Position numbers and translations under genes: made by a program | Assembly: GCA_963814315.1 (NCBI GenBank) | Contig: CAWFCG010000003.1 | Coordinates: 1,054,001-1,118,000 of the forward strand | DNA from: JAFMJV01 sp963814315 | GTDB lineage: Bacteria > Chloroflexota > Limnocylindria > Limnocylindrales > CSP1-4 | Length of the DNA: 64,000 nucleotides | Direction: 5' to 3' | Part shown: positions 51,283-61,100 of the stretch, piece by piece | How the letters are laid out: each line of letters opens with the position of its first letter | Numbering within the stretch: the first letter of the stretch is position 1 | Notes under the pieces: model-generated | The model's input: the letters and a program-made list of their open reading frames with translations, nothing else | Databases searched by the model: none | What the model was told of the DNA's origin: nothing

Positions 51283-52020
51283 TCACCCGGGCGTCCCGGC
51301 TCCGTCCGCTCTGGGTTCAGGGACCGTGCCCACGTGAAGCACGACGATGCCGCCGGACATGGGCCGCCACTCGATGTTGACCAGGCCGACCTCGCGCATG
51401 ATCTGGGCGATGCGAGTGGGATCGGGGTACTCGCGGGTCGACTGCACGAGGTAGGCGTAGGCGTCACCCTGGCCGACGAGGCGACCGATGACCGGGACGA
51501 TGTTGTCGAACCAGCCGGCGATGAGCTTGCCCAGGCGACTGCTGGGCCGAGTGATCTCCAGGCAAGCCACCTTGCCGCCCGGCCGCACGGCACGCGCCAT
51601 CTCAGCGAAGCCCTTGCCATAGTCGGCCAGGTTGCGCATGCCGAAGGCGATGGTGGCAGCGTCGAAGCTGTCGTCCTCGACGGGCAGAGCCAGGGCGTCG
51701 CCCTGCTGGAACGTCAGGTCGGCATCAGCCGTCGCGGTGCGCTCTCGCGCGATCCCGATCATGCCTGCCGAGAAGTCAACGCCGAGCGCGGACCCATCCG
51801 GCTGCGCGGCGCGATAGAGATCGGTCGTGACTTTGCCCGTACCACACGCCACATCGAGCGCGCGGCCACCCGGGCCGATGCCACTTGCCTTGACCAGGTT
51901 GCGGCGCCAGCGCGGTTCCTGGAAGCCACTGATGGCAAGGTTCATGCCGTCGTAGACGCCGGAGATGCGGTCGAACATCTCCTCCACGCGCTGTGGCGGC
52001 GCGCTGTTGCCCTGCTTCAT
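51283..52020 (-). CDS. menG: Demethylmenaquinone methyltransferase
   Basis: 245 aa UbiE/MenG. It makes menaquinone from demethylmenaquinone with SAM. Family features: RISGVYDGMNLAISGFQEPRWRRNLV, SAM motif I ALDVACGTGKVTTDL, GVDFSAGMIGIARER, DDSFDAATIAFGMRNLADYGKGFAEMARAVRPGGKVACLEITRP. The ATG overlaps the stop of the alpha/beta hydrolase gene (ATGA). It is the last gene of the men operon and carries out the last pathway step. Confidence 0.95.
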   Translation of the reverse strand: MKQGNSAPPQRVEEMFDRISGVYDGMNLAISGFQEPRWRRNLVKASGIGPGGRALDVACGTGKVTTDLYRAAQPDGSALGVDFSAGMIGIARERTATADADLTFQQGDALALPVEDDSFDAATIAFGMRNLADYGKGFAEMARAVRPGGKVACLEITRPSSRLGKLIAGWFDNIVPVIGRLVGQGDAYAYLVQSTREYPDPTRIAQIMREVGLVNIEWRPMSGGIVVLHVGTVPEPRADGAGTPG

Positions 52021-52814
52021 CGTCGACTGCCCTCCCCCGCCATGCCGTGCTCGCGGGCGAAGGTGATGACGTCTTCCGCGATCACCTGCGGCTGCAAGAT
52101 GGGTGCCATGTGATCGAGTCCCTGGAGTCGGATGTGGCTGGCGCCGTCGATGCGACCCACCAGCGCCTCGGCGATGTCGGCATAGAGCGGGTCACTGGCA
52201 CCACCAGTGACGATCCGCACAGGCGCATCGATGGCGGCGAGTCCGTCGGCGTTCATGCCCAACAGGGTCGCATCCGCGACGGCTCCCTGCCCGGCGCGGC
52301 CGATCCGTGCTCGCGCGGCAGGAGTCAAGGCGGCGACCGCAGCCGCACCGGACACGCCGGCCATGAAGGCCAGCGCGGCCCCTTCTCGGTCTCCTTGTGC
52401 GTCGGCCGCGAGCGTCTCCCGAGCGACCTGCGCCAGGCGGACTTGGGCGTCGGATGACGCCAGCGGCCCATACGGTGGCTCATAGACGAAGACAGAGGCG
52501 ACGACCCCGGGATGACGGGCGGCCAGCTCGAGCGCCACACAGCCGCCGTAGCTGTGCCCCACCATCGTGGCCGCGCCGAGTCCCTCGTTTCGCATGATCG
52601 CCAGCAGGTCTCGGACATGGCTGGCCACATCGATGGGCACCGCCGGTCCGTCGGTGGCGCTGCGGCCACTGCCGCGTCGATCGACGCTGATGACCGTGAA
52701 CCGTTCGGCGAGCGCGTCGGCCAAGGCTCGTAGCTGTCGCGAGGACGAAAGCGTGGCGTGGAGCAACAGCAGCGCTGGACCGTTGCCCCCGCGCTGGTAG
52801 TGGATGGTCGTCAT
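52017..52814 (-). CDS. Alpha/beta hydrolase inside the men operon
   Basis: 265 aa. The alpha/beta-hydrolase fold is clear: oxyanion region LLLHATLSSSRQL, nucleophile elbow VGHSYGGCVALELA, catalytic acid region PVRIVTGGASDP and His in LQGLDHMAP. It is distinct from menH (57176-57973). A DHNA-CoA thioesterase, needed between MenB and MenA, is otherwise missing from the operon, so this hydrolase is a candidate for that step. This is inference from gene order; most known DHNA-CoA thioesterases are hot-dog folds. Confidence 0.85.
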   Translation of the reverse strand: MTTIHYQRGGNGPALLLLHATLSSSRQLRALADALAERFTVISVDRRGSGRSATDGPAVPIDVASHVRDLLAIMRNEGLGAATMVGHSYGGCVALELAARHPGVVASVFVYEPPYGPLASSDAQVRLAQVARETLAADAQGDREGAALAFMAGVSGAAAVAALTPAARARIGRAGQGAVADATLLGMNADGLAAIDAPVRIVTGGASDPLYADIAEALVGRIDGASHIRLQGLDHMAPILQPQVIAEDVITFAREHGMAGEGSRR

Positions 52815-54298
52815 GTCGTGGCCTCAAGAAGCAGCTCACGGAGATCACGGCGGAGGATCTTGCCGACGCTGTTGCGGGGTAAGGCGTCGAGGTACACGAA
52901 GCGTGCCGGCACCTTGTAGCCGGCCAGTCGCGCACGGCAGTGACGGGTCAGCTCGTCGTCCAGCACGTGCGCCCCGGGTCGCAGCACCACCAGGGCCGCC
53001 GGGACCGCGCCCCAGCGCGCATCGGGTAGGCCGACCACGGCGACCTCGGCGACCGTCGGGTGAGCCGCGAGGACGTCTTCGACCTCCGTGGGGGCGATGT
53101 TCTCGCCACCGGAGATGATGATGTCGTCGCGACGGTCGAGGATGCGCAGGAAGCCGGAGTCGTCCAAGGTGCCGACGTCCCCGCTGCGCAGCCATCCATC
53201 CTGCAGTTTCACGGCCGTGCCGGCAGGGTCATCGACGTAGCCTGCGAAGACCATCTCGCCGCGGACCAGGATCTCGCCGCTACCGTCCGCGGCACCGTCA
53301 GGCTCGACGCGCAGCTCCACGCCCGGTAAGGCTCTCGCCGCGCCTGGGTCTTGCTGGACGGCGGCGTCGAGGCCACCAACCGCGACCCCGGACGCCGTCT
53401 CGGTCATGCCATAGGTCGTCAGCACCGGGTAGCCATCGGCTCGGGCGCGCCCCAACAGCTCGGCTGGGATCGGCCCACCCCCGAGCAGGACGGCGCGCAA
53501 CGAATCCGGCACACCCTGCCCCGTCCGCGCCGTCATGAGCGCCGACAGCTGCGCCGGCACCAATGAGAGATGGCTGGCGCCTGCGTCGATGGCACGACTG
53601 ACCGCGCCGGCATCGAAAACGGGTCGCACCTCCAGTTCCGCCCCCCAGCGGATCGCTCGCGTCACGATCGCTAGACCGGCGACATGGAAGAGCGGCAGGC
53701 TGAGCAACCAACGATCGGTCGGCCGTGGCCGCAGCACCGCCGACCAGGCGTGAGCGCTGGTGGCGAGGTTGCCGTGGGTCAGGATCACGCCCTTGGCTCG
53801 TGCCGTGGTGCCCGAGGTGAACACGATCATCGCCGGCGCATCGAGGTCTACCTCGTCGAACAGGTGGGGCGGCATCGCGCACGGTGGCGCGGCCATCAGG
53901 GCCTCGACACGATGGCGCGGGATGCCGTCGGGCGTACAGGCCTGCGCGAACTCGGCGTGCTCTCGGTCGTGGACGACGGCCGCGGGCACCACCCTCCCCA
54001 ACAGCTCCCGCAGCTCAAGGGCAGCGGCGCGACGGTTGAGCGGCACCAGCACCGCGCCTAAACGACGCACCGCCTCGATGAGCACTACCGCGGGCACATC
54101 ATCGGCCAGCAGCAATGCCACTCGGTCTCCGGCGATGATGCCCTCACTCGAAAGTGTCGCAGCCAGCGAGTCGGTCGCTTCCAGCAACTGCGCTCGAGAC
54201 CAGTCGACTGGCCAGGCAGCGGAGCGGCCGCGGATGGCCGCCTCATCGGGGCGTCGGGCAGCCCGCATCACCAGCGGGTCAGGTGAACGACGACTCAT
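52811..54298 (-). CDS. menE: o-Succinylbenzoate-CoA ligase
   Basis: 495 aa adenylate-forming ligase that activates o-succinylbenzoate. Motifs: MIVFTSGTTARAKGVILTHGN, LLGGGPIPAELLGRA, TYGMTETASGVAVGG, WLRSGDVGTLDDSGFLRILDRRDDIIISGGENIAPTEVE, and catalytic Lys in PRNSVGKILRRDL. Placement between menC and menG makes the assignment firm. Starts and stops overlap both neighbours. Confidence 0.93.
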   Translation of the reverse strand: MSRRSPDPLVMRAARRPDEAAIRGRSAAWPVDWSRAQLLEATDSLAATLSSEGIIAGDRVALLLADDVPAVVLIEAVRRLGAVLVPLNRRAAALELRELLGRVVPAAVVHDREHAEFAQACTPDGIPRHRVEALMAAPPCAMPPHLFDEVDLDAPAMIVFTSGTTARAKGVILTHGNLATSAHAWSAVLRPRPTDRWLLSLPLFHVAGLAIVTRAIRWGAELEVRPVFDAGAVSRAIDAGASHLSLVPAQLSALMTARTGQGVPDSLRAVLLGGGPIPAELLGRARADGYPVLTTYGMTETASGVAVGGLDAAVQQDPGAARALPGVELRVEPDGAADGSGEILVRGEMVFAGYVDDPAGTAVKLQDGWLRSGDVGTLDDSGFLRILDRRDDIIISGGENIAPTEVEDVLAAHPTVAEVAVVGLPDARWGAVPAALVVLRPGAHVLDDELTRHCRARLAGYKVPARFVYLDALPRNSVGKILRRDLRELLLEATT

Positions 54299-55389
54299 GC
54301 GACCCGATACCGCTCAAGGGCGGCTTCGTCGAGCTCGATTCCGAGGCCTGCCCCTTTCGGCAGCGCCATACACCCATCCCTACAGGTCAACGAAGTCGCC
54401 AGCAGGTCGGACTCAAGCAAGTCGGCCGTGGCTAGTCCATGTGCTTGTGGGCCCGGTGCGATCGCGGCGACGTGCAGGGCTCCAGCGATGCCGAGGCCGG
54501 TCTCGAAGAGCGTCGACACCGTCACCGGCACAGCCGCCGCCGTGGCCAGATCCACGATCGCGGCCGCCTGCCGCAACCCACCGACACGCGCCGGCTTGAC
54601 GACCAGGGCGTCCACGGCACCGGCGTCGATCAGTGCCCGAGCGGAACCCACGTCGCGCACCGACTCGTCGGCCGCGATAGGCACCGCGCCCGTCCAGCGC
54701 AGGTGTGCCAGCGCCTCCCATCCCGCTGAGGCCGCGATGGGCTGCTCCGCGTACTCCAGGTCGAACGCGGCCAGTCCCGCCAGCACGCGCGGCGCGTCCT
54801 TTACCGAGAGGCTGCCGTTGAAATCGACGCGCAGCGCCACAGCGGAGCCCGTCACCTCACGCACGGCTGCCACGCGGGCCTCAAGCTCACCGGGCGCCTC
54901 GTGGCCGGCCTTCAGCTTCAGGCAACGGAAACCATCGGCAACCTGGCGGGCCGCCTGTGCCGCGACCTGCTGGGGCGATCCCACTCCGAGCAGCGCGTTG
55001 ACCGCCACATCTCCCGCGGGGTCGTGGCCCAGGTACGATGCCACCGAGCGCCGGCCCACCAGCGCCAATAGCTCGACCAGCGCCGACTCGGTGGCCGCCC
55101 GAGCGGCACGTCCCACGAAGGGCCACGTGTCGATATCTCGAAGCGCGCCCTCAAGGGCCACCGGGTCGGCCAGGTGGATGCCAGTGAGCGCGGCCACCAA
55201 GCGGGGTGAGGCGTCCTCACCGAGGTCGGCGGGCTCGGGTGCGGCGAACTCACCGCGGCCGGCACGTCCATCGTCGGTACGCAGCGTCAGGATGCCCACA
55301 CGTCGGTGATCCCAGCGCATGACCCCACTGCTGATCGGCTCACGGAAGGGGATCTGGAGGATATCCACGCGGACATCGTCGATGCGCAT
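54295..55389 (-). CDS. menC: o-Succinylbenzoate synthase
   Basis: 364 aa enolase-superfamily enzyme that dehydrates SHCHC to o-succinylbenzoate. It has the catalytic Lys pair in FRCLKLKAGHE, metal ligands in LRVDFNGSL, YAEQP and AADESVRD, and the second Lys in ALVVKPARVGGL. The ATG shares one base with the menA stop (TGATG). Confidence 0.94.
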   Translation of the reverse strand: MRIDDVRVDILQIPFREPISSGVMRWDHRRVGILTLRTDDGRAGRGEFAAPEPADLGEDASPRLVAALTGIHLADPVALEGALRDIDTWPFVGRAARAATESALVELLALVGRRSVASYLGHDPAGDVAVNALLGVGSPQQVAAQAARQVADGFRCLKLKAGHEAPGELEARVAAVREVTGSAVALRVDFNGSLSVKDAPRVLAGLAAFDLEYAEQPIAASAGWEALAHLRWTGAVPIAADESVRDVGSARALIDAGAVDALVVKPARVGGLRQAAAIVDLATAAAVPVTVSTLFETGLGIAGALHVAAIAPGPQAHGLATADLLESDLLATSLTCRDGCMALPKGAGLGIELDEAALERYRVA

Positions 55390-56333
55390 CAGCGGGGCCC
55401 TCCGATGGCTAGGCCGGCCGCAAAGAGCACCGAGTACGACAGGGACAGTCGCGCGGTTCCCTTGAGGACGGCGTTGAGACGACGAGGATCGCCACCCGCC
55501 CGAACGACCCGGCGCAGCGGCAGCGCCAGCGGCAAGGTTGCCAATGGCAGCAGGACCGCCAGCGACACACCACCCGACACGCCACCGGCGAGCGACGCGC
55601 CACCTAAGAGGACTAGGACGACCGGCGTGAAGTAGGCGAAGACGAGCAGCGTGTCGTATTCAGCCATGGCAAAGCGCGCCCCACGGCGAGCCGCCAATGT
55701 CAGCTTGCCCGCTCGACGGTCGGCGTCGATGTCGCGCAGGTTGTTGACCACCAGGATGGCCGTGATGAGCGTACCCACCGGCACGGCGGCGACGAGTGCC
55801 AACGGCTCCCAACTCAACGTTTGCAGATACGTCGTGCCGGCTACCGCTACCAGGCCGAAGAAGACGAAGACGAAGGTCTCCCCCAGGCCATGGTACCCGT
55901 ACGGCCATGGTCCGCCGGTGTAGCCGAAGGCACTGACGATGGCCGCGGTGCCCAGCAGCAGGATGGGCAACCCGCCGACCCATACCAGGTAGAGTCCCAC
56001 GAGCCCAGCCAGCCCAACCACCAGCCCGGTGCCGGTGAGCATCTCCCGCTGGCTCAGCCATCCCTGTGCGGAGGCGCGGGCAGGCCCCAGTCGATCGTCG
56101 CTGTCGGCGCCCGAACGGAAGTCGGAGAGATCATTGGCGAGGTTGGATGCGATCTGCAACAACAGGGCCACCGCCAACGCCCCCAGCGCCGGGAGGAACT
56201 CGAAGACACCGAGCCCAACGGCCACGCCGAGCCCCACCAGCACCGGGCCCACCGCTGCCGGCAAGGTCGCCGGTCGGCTGGCAAGCAGCCAGGCGCGAGC
56301 GCGCGAGGGCGGTGGGGTCAGGGTCGTCATCAC
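55389..56333 (-). CDS. menA: 1,4-Dihydroxy-2-naphthoate polyprenyltransferase
   Basis: 314 aa UbiA-family integral membrane prenyltransferase with about eight helices. The two Asp-rich motifs are NLANDLSDFRSGADSDDR and NNLRDIDADRRAGKLTLAARRG. It attaches the polyprenyl side chain to DHNA. GTG 56333 is followed by an ATG one codon later that could also be the start. Only 11 bp separate it from menB. Confidence 0.94.
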   Translation of the reverse strand: MMTTLTPPPSRARAWLLASRPATLPAAVGPVLVGLGVAVGLGVFEFLPALGALAVALLLQIASNLANDLSDFRSGADSDDRLGPARASAQGWLSQREMLTGTGLVVGLAGLVGLYLVWVGGLPILLLGTAAIVSAFGYTGGPWPYGYHGLGETFVFVFFGLVAVAGTTYLQTLSWEPLALVAAVPVGTLITAILVVNNLRDIDADRRAGKLTLAARRGARFAMAEYDTLLVFAYFTPVVLVLLGGASLAGGVSGGVSLAVLLPLATLPLALPLRRVVRAGGDPRRLNAVLKGTARLSLSYSVLFAAGLAIGGPR

Positions 56334-56344
56334 GTCCGAGGAAG

Positions 56345-57166
56345 CTATGGCCGACGGGGGAACTTGCTGAAGTCTGGCGCTCGCTTCTCCAGGAAGGCCC
56401 GACTACCTTCGTGCGCCTCTTCGGTCAGGTAGAACAGCATGGTCGCGTCGCCGGCCAGCTCCTGGATGCCGGCGAGGCCGTCGGTATCGGCGTTGAAGGA
56501 CCGCTTCAACATGCGGATGGCGGTGGGGCTCTTGGCCAGGATCTCCTCGGCCCAGCTCGCGCCTTCATCCTCCAGCCGCGCCAGCGGCACGACCGCATTG
56601 ACCAAGCCCATATCGAGTGCCTCAGCCGCCGAGTATTGGCGGCACAGGTACCACATCTCGCGCGCCTTCTTGTGGCCCACGATACGGGCCAACAGTGTCG
56701 CTCCGTAGCCGCCGTCGAAGCTGCCGACCTTGGGCCCCGTCTGGCCAAAGATGGCGTTGTCCGAGGCGATGGTCAGGTCACACACGACGTGCAGCACGTG
56801 ACCGCCGCCGATGGCATAGCCGTTGACCAGGGCGATGACCGCGATGGGCAGCGAGCGGATGAGGCGCTGCAGGTCGAGCACGTTGAGGCGCGCCGTGCCA
56901 TCGGCGGCGATGTAGCCGCCCTCGCCCTTGACGTGCATGTCCCCGCCGGAACAGAAGGCCACCTCACCGGCACCAGTAAAGAGCACCACGCCGATGGAAC
57001 TGTCGTCGCGGACTCGATGGAAGGCGTCGATCAGCTCGGTGATGGTCTCCGGACGGAAGGCATTGCGCACGTGGGGTCGGTCGATGGTGATCTTGGCGAT
57101 GCCCGTGCCGCTGTGTTCGTAGCGGATGTCTTCGTACTGCTGGGCCGTGGTCCACTGAGTCGGCAT
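56345..57166 (-). CDS. menB: 1,4-Dihydroxy-2-naphthoyl-CoA synthase
   Basis: 273 aa crotonase-fold enzyme. Motifs: ITIDRPHVRNAFRPETI, FCSGGDMHVKGEGGYI, oxyanion hole VNGYAIGGGHVLHVVCDLTIAS, and GQTGPKVGSFDGGYGATLLARIVG, all typical of MenB. AGGAG precedes the ATG by 7 nt, so it has an ordinary ribosome site. It closes the second ring of the naphthoquinone. Confidence 0.96.
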   Translation of the reverse strand: MPTQWTTAQQYEDIRYEHSGTGIAKITIDRPHVRNAFRPETITELIDAFHRVRDDSSIGVVLFTGAGEVAFCSGGDMHVKGEGGYIAADGTARLNVLDLQRLIRSLPIAVIALVNGYAIGGGHVLHVVCDLTIASDNAIFGQTGPKVGSFDGGYGATLLARIVGHKKAREMWYLCRQYSAAEALDMGLVNAVVPLARLEDEGASWAEEILAKSPTAIRMLKRSFNADTDGLAGIQELAGDATMLFYLTEEAHEGSRAFLEKRAPDFSKFPRRP

Positions 57167-57175
57167 GGCGTGCTC

Positions 57176-57973
57176 CTACTGGCGACTGGACTGGTTGAGG
57201 AATCGATCGATGAGGCGCCCAAAGGCGCCGGAGTCTTCGAGGTGAGGCGCATGGCCGACACCCGGAACGATCTCCAGGCGAGCGCCGGCGATGCCGTCGG
57301 CCACCACGCGGGCTCGTTCCGAGCCGACCGGATCGAGCGCTCCGGCGATGACCATCGTGGCGACCTGGATCTCGCCCAAGCGGTCGTGGAGCGGTGTCAT
57401 CGCACCCTGGCCGGCACCTCGCAATGACGCGGCCAGTCCGGCGGGATCATGGCGGAGGCGCTCCGTATGCAGGCGCTCGCGGCGATCGGCGGGTATCGAG
57501 GCCTGGCTCGCGAACAGGGACTGCGCCTCCCAGTCGTCGACGAAGACCTCGACCCCGTCGCGCTCAAGGTTGGCAGCAAGCCGTTCATCGGCGTCACGGC
57601 GATGCCCCCGTGCGGTGGCGTCAGCGATGCCCGCCGAGGGGCTTTCGAGAACGAGGCCGGCGACCAGGTGCGGATGCTCAAGGGCCAGCACAAGCGCGAG
57701 CCGCGCGCCCATCGAATAGCCCACCACGGTCACCGCGACGGTACCCAGCAACGCGAGTAGGTCGGCCAAGGCATCTGCCTGTCGCTCCAGCATGTAGCGG
57801 GCAGGATCGGGTGGGGCCTCCGAGCCGCCGTGGCCCAGCAGGTCGGGCGCGATGACCAGGTGGCGCGGCGAGAGAGCCTGGATCTGCGCCCCCCACGTGT
57901 GCGCCGTCCCGGTGAACCCATGGAGCAGCAGGACCGGCGGTCCCTCCCCGTCTGTCATGACGTTCAGGCTCAC
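57176..57973 (-). CDS. menH: SHCHC synthase (MenH), alpha/beta hydrolase
   Basis: 265 aa. MenH removes pyruvate from SEPHCHC to make SHCHC. The fold is shown by VLLLHGFTGTAHTWGAQI, nucleophile elbow VGYSMGARLALVLALEHP, GLVLESPSAGI and the His in VPGVGHAPHLED. Its position directly after menD with a GTGA overlap supports MenH rather than another hydrolase. Confidence 0.92.
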   Translation of the reverse strand: MSLNVMTDGEGPPVLLLHGFTGTAHTWGAQIQALSPRHLVIAPDLLGHGGSEAPPDPARYMLERQADALADLLALLGTVAVTVVGYSMGARLALVLALEHPHLVAGLVLESPSAGIADATARGHRRDADERLAANLERDGVEVFVDDWEAQSLFASQASIPADRRERLHTERLRHDPAGLAASLRGAGQGAMTPLHDRLGEIQVATMVIAGALDPVGSERARVVADGIAGARLEIVPGVGHAPHLEDSGAFGRLIDRFLNQSSRQ

Positions 57974-59709
57974 GCCAAGGTCTCCGCGGCCTGTGCCACG
58001 GCATCGAACGCCTGGCGATGCAACTGGACGTTGCGGTCCCGGTCGGTGCGCAGCTCCACCACGTTGACGCCAGGCCGCTCCAGCGCGGCACGCACGCTCT
58101 TCGCCACATCGTCGCCCGTCGCCTCGACGTAGTCGGCACCTAGCGCTCTGATGAGTGGGCCGAAGTCGGTGCCGTGCGGTGTCCCGAAGAGCTCCTCGTA
58201 GTGCTCGGGCAGACCGGCGCCCAGCAGCGTGGCCGAGGCCTGCGGCAGGAAGGAGAAGATGCCGCCGCCATCGTTGTTCACCAGCACGATGGTGACATCG
58301 AGGGCCAGCCGTCGCGCCGCCACGAGGGCGTTGAGGTCGTGTAGGAAGCTGATGTCACCGACGACCGCCACGACCGGCTGCTCCTGCACCGCAGCCGCAC
58401 CAAGCGCAGTCGAGATGACGCCGTCGATGCCGTTGGCGCCGCGATTGCCCAGGCACCGCACCTGATGCCCTGAGCTGGGCAGGAACGTATCGAGGTCACG
58501 CACCGGCATGCTGTTGCCGGCGAGAACGATGGCATCGTCGGGCACGGCCTCGTGGAGGCGTTCGAAGATGGCCCCCTCGAACGGCTCCTCCCGTTCGGCA
58601 CGCCAAGTGGCGAGTGCGTCAGTGGCGGCCAGGTCGGCAGCTTGCCAGCGAGCGAGCCATTCGGATGAGCCAGCGGTCGGGGTGAGGGAATCGGCTAAAC
58701 GATCGGCGAACTCGACCGGATCAGCGTCTATCAGCGTTGGCTCTGGTGGTCGCTCCCAGCCGGCACCATCGTCGATGAGCAGCTGGGTCGCCGCCAGGCT
58801 ATCGAGCAGCTGGTTGAGGGCCTTGGACGTGGGAGTGGCGCCGAATCGGAGCACCAGGTCCGGTGCGGGCCAGCCTCGAACGGTATCGCTACGCAGCAGG
58901 GAGTCGTGGTGGGCGATGAGGCACGATCGGTCGTGGCTGCCGCCGCGGACGTTGGACAGACCGTCGGCGAACAGCGGGAAGCCGGATGTCGCCGCCAACT
59001 TGGTGACCGCGCCTGCGAAGCCGGGCGCGTCGAGCGGACCGCAGACGATGAGCCCCCGCCGAGCTTCACTGATCATCTCGGCGGCTCGTGCCACGTCGGC
59101 GGGGTCCAAGCCGGTCGCAGGCGTGCGCGTCGCGGTGGACTCCAACGGCCCGTCGGTCAATGGCCCGTCGGGCAGCAGTGGCTCACGGAACGGCAGGTTG
59201 AGCTGCACCGGACCGGCTGGGGCCGCCACCGCTCGGGCGACCACCTCCGTGACCACGTCGCGGATGGACCTGATCCCGGCCGCGGATATCTCGGGCGGCG
59301 GTAGCTCGGCGAACCACTTGGCATGCCGACCGAAGAGCTCGACCTGGTCGATGGTCTGGGGCGCGCCGCGCCCATGCAGCTCCACCGGCCGATCGGCTGT
59401 GAGCAGGATGAGTGGCACGCGGCCATAGCGCGCCTCGGTGACCGCGGGAGCGAAGTTCACCACGGCCGTCCCGGAGGTGGCCAGGATGGCCGCCGGTCGT
59501 CGCGCTGCCTTGGCCGCGCCCAGCGCGAAGTAGGCGCCGGCACGCTCATCGAGGTGGACCCAGCAGCGCAGGCCTGCTGTCGCCCGCAACGCCAGTGCCA
59601 ACGGTGTCGAACGCGATCCGGGGCAGATCACGACATCGCGGACACCCGCCCGCACGAGCGCCTCGGTGATGCTGCGCAGGGCACCTGCCGGAACCAGGCT
59701 CGGGCTCAC
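57970..59709 (-). CDS. menD: SEPHCHC synthase (MenD), thiamine diphosphate enzyme
   Basis: 579 aa. It joins 2-oxoglutarate-derived succinyl semialdehyde to isochorismate. Motifs: VVICPGSRSTPLALAL, HLDERAGAYFALGAAKAARRPAAILATSGTAVVNFAPAVTEA, and the ThDP/Mg site VGDISFLHDLNALVAARR...IVLVNNDGGGIFSFLPQ. GTG 59709 is the start (MSPSLVPAGALRSITEAL): it overlaps the menF stop, and the longer frame would run 60 bp into menF. Confidence 0.95.
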   Translation of the reverse strand: MSPSLVPAGALRSITEALVRAGVRDVVICPGSRSTPLALALRATAGLRCWVHLDERAGAYFALGAAKAARRPAAILATSGTAVVNFAPAVTEARYGRVPLILLTADRPVELHGRGAPQTIDQVELFGRHAKWFAELPPPEISAAGIRSIRDVVTEVVARAVAAPAGPVQLNLPFREPLLPDGPLTDGPLESTATRTPATGLDPADVARAAEMISEARRGLIVCGPLDAPGFAGAVTKLAATSGFPLFADGLSNVRGGSHDRSCLIAHHDSLLRSDTVRGWPAPDLVLRFGATPTSKALNQLLDSLAATQLLIDDGAGWERPPEPTLIDADPVEFADRLADSLTPTAGSSEWLARWQAADLAATDALATWRAEREEPFEGAIFERLHEAVPDDAIVLAGNSMPVRDLDTFLPSSGHQVRCLGNRGANGIDGVISTALGAAAVQEQPVVAVVGDISFLHDLNALVAARRLALDVTIVLVNNDGGGIFSFLPQASATLLGAGLPEHYEELFGTPHGTDFGPLIRALGADYVEATGDDVAKSVRAALERPGVNVVELRTDRDRNVQLHRQAFDAVAQAAETLA

Positions 59710-61100
59710 AGCTCGATCCGCCCCAAGGCAGAGCCCAGGGCCAGCAGCTTGGCCGACAATTCGTCCCACTCCTGCTCGGCATCCGAATCGGCCACGATGC
59801 CGCAGCCAGCAAAAAGCCAGGCGTGTCGCCCGTGGACCACGCCCGACCGCAGTGCCACGATGAACTCGCCATCGCCGTGGCGGTCGATCCAGCCCAGCGG
59901 GCCCGCGTACCAGCCCCGCTCGATGGGCTCCTCGTCGGCGATCAGCTCAAGGGCCAGGGCACGTGGCATCCCACCGACCGCCGGCGTGGGGTGCAACCGT
60001 TCGACCAGGGTCAGCACATCGGCATCGTCACGCAGTCGGCCCGAGACCTCGGTGACCAGGTGCTGGACATGGCGGAAGCGGACCACGTGGGGGCGCACAG
60101 CGATGTCGAGACGCTCCGTCACCGGTGTGAGCACCTCGCGCAGCATCGCCACCACCACGGCGTGCTCTTCGCGCTCCTTGTCACTGCCTTCCAGCTCGCC
60201 CGCCAGGCGTTTATCGGCATCACTGTTTAGCGAACGTGCCGCGGACCCCGCCATGGCCATCGATCGTAGCTCCCGGCCGTCCAGGCTCACCAACCGCTCC
60301 GGCGATGCCCCCACGAACGACCGAGCCCCCCGTGAGATGGCGAAGATCGTGGACTCGGGCGCTGATGCCGGCAGGCGTCGAAGCACCGTGGCCAGGTCGA
60401 TGGGCGAGTCAGCCTCGATCTCCATCCGTCGCGCCAGCACGGCCTTGTCAAGTCGACCGCGTCCGACCGCACCGGCCAGTCGTGCCACCGAAGCACACCA
60501 GGTAGCCGCATCGGGACGCTGATCGACGACGTGGAGCGTCTTGGCACCCACATCTGCGCCCGGGTCGCTCATCGATCCAACGAGACTCTCCCACGTCCTC
60601 GCCAGTTCGTCGAGCTCAGCCGTCTCACCGAGGCGGGTGGAAAGCGTCAGCCAGGAACCATCCGGTGTTGTCGTATGCAGCAACGCAGGCAGCACCAGGC
60701 AGGCAGGCTCGAAGCCCTGCCATACATCTGACGGCGTCGGCTCATCGTCGAAGCTGAACCCGCCCAGCAGCAGCGGTCCGGTGCCGCCGGGTCCATCGCC
60801 CTGATCGATGACAGCGCCCTCGATCAGTTCCGCCCATGCCCCAGAGACAGCCTTGAAGCGACTGGCACCTGGCCCAGGACGCGCCGCCCAGACCTCACCG
60901 ACACCGACCAGCGAGAACCTGGCGTCCGGCTGTACCCAAAGTGAGGCGCTGAGGCCGGCGGTGGCGGTATGGAGGGCGATCGGCTCGATGGTCGGCACCG
61001 GCACTGTGACGGACAACAGCGTGCCAGACGGCCGAGTCGCGGCGCCCTCCAACGAAGCCTGCACCGCCGCCCACAACGGCGTGGGGTGGACCAGGGTCAT
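59706..61100 (-). CDS. menF: Isochorismate synthase
   Basis: 464 aa chorismate-binding enzyme, first committed step of the pathway. Motifs: GRLDKAVLARRMEIEADSPIDL, SFVGASPERLVSLDGRELRSMAMAGSAARS, DKEREEHAVVV, VSGRLRDDADVLTLVERLHPTPAVGGMPRALALELI, and ERGWYAGPLGWIDRHGDGEFIVALRSG. The ATG overlaps the tetR stop (ATGA). Confidence 0.95.
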   Translation of the reverse strand: MTLVHPTPLWAAVQASLEGAATRPSGTLLSVTVPVPTIEPIALHTATAGLSASLWVQPDARFSLVGVGEVWAARPGPGASRFKAVSGAWAELIEGAVIDQGDGPGGTGPLLLGGFSFDDEPTPSDVWQGFEPACLVLPALLHTTTPDGSWLTLSTRLGETAELDELARTWESLVGSMSDPGADVGAKTLHVVDQRPDAATWCASVARLAGAVGRGRLDKAVLARRMEIEADSPIDLATVLRRLPASAPESTIFAISRGARSFVGASPERLVSLDGRELRSMAMAGSAARSLNSDADKRLAGELEGSDKEREEHAVVVAMLREVLTPVTERLDIAVRPHVVRFRHVQHLVTEVSGRLRDDADVLTLVERLHPTPAVGGMPRALALELIADEEPIERGWYAGPLGWIDRHGDGEFIVALRSGVVHGRHAWLFAGCGIVADSDAEQEWDELSAKLLALGSALGRIEL

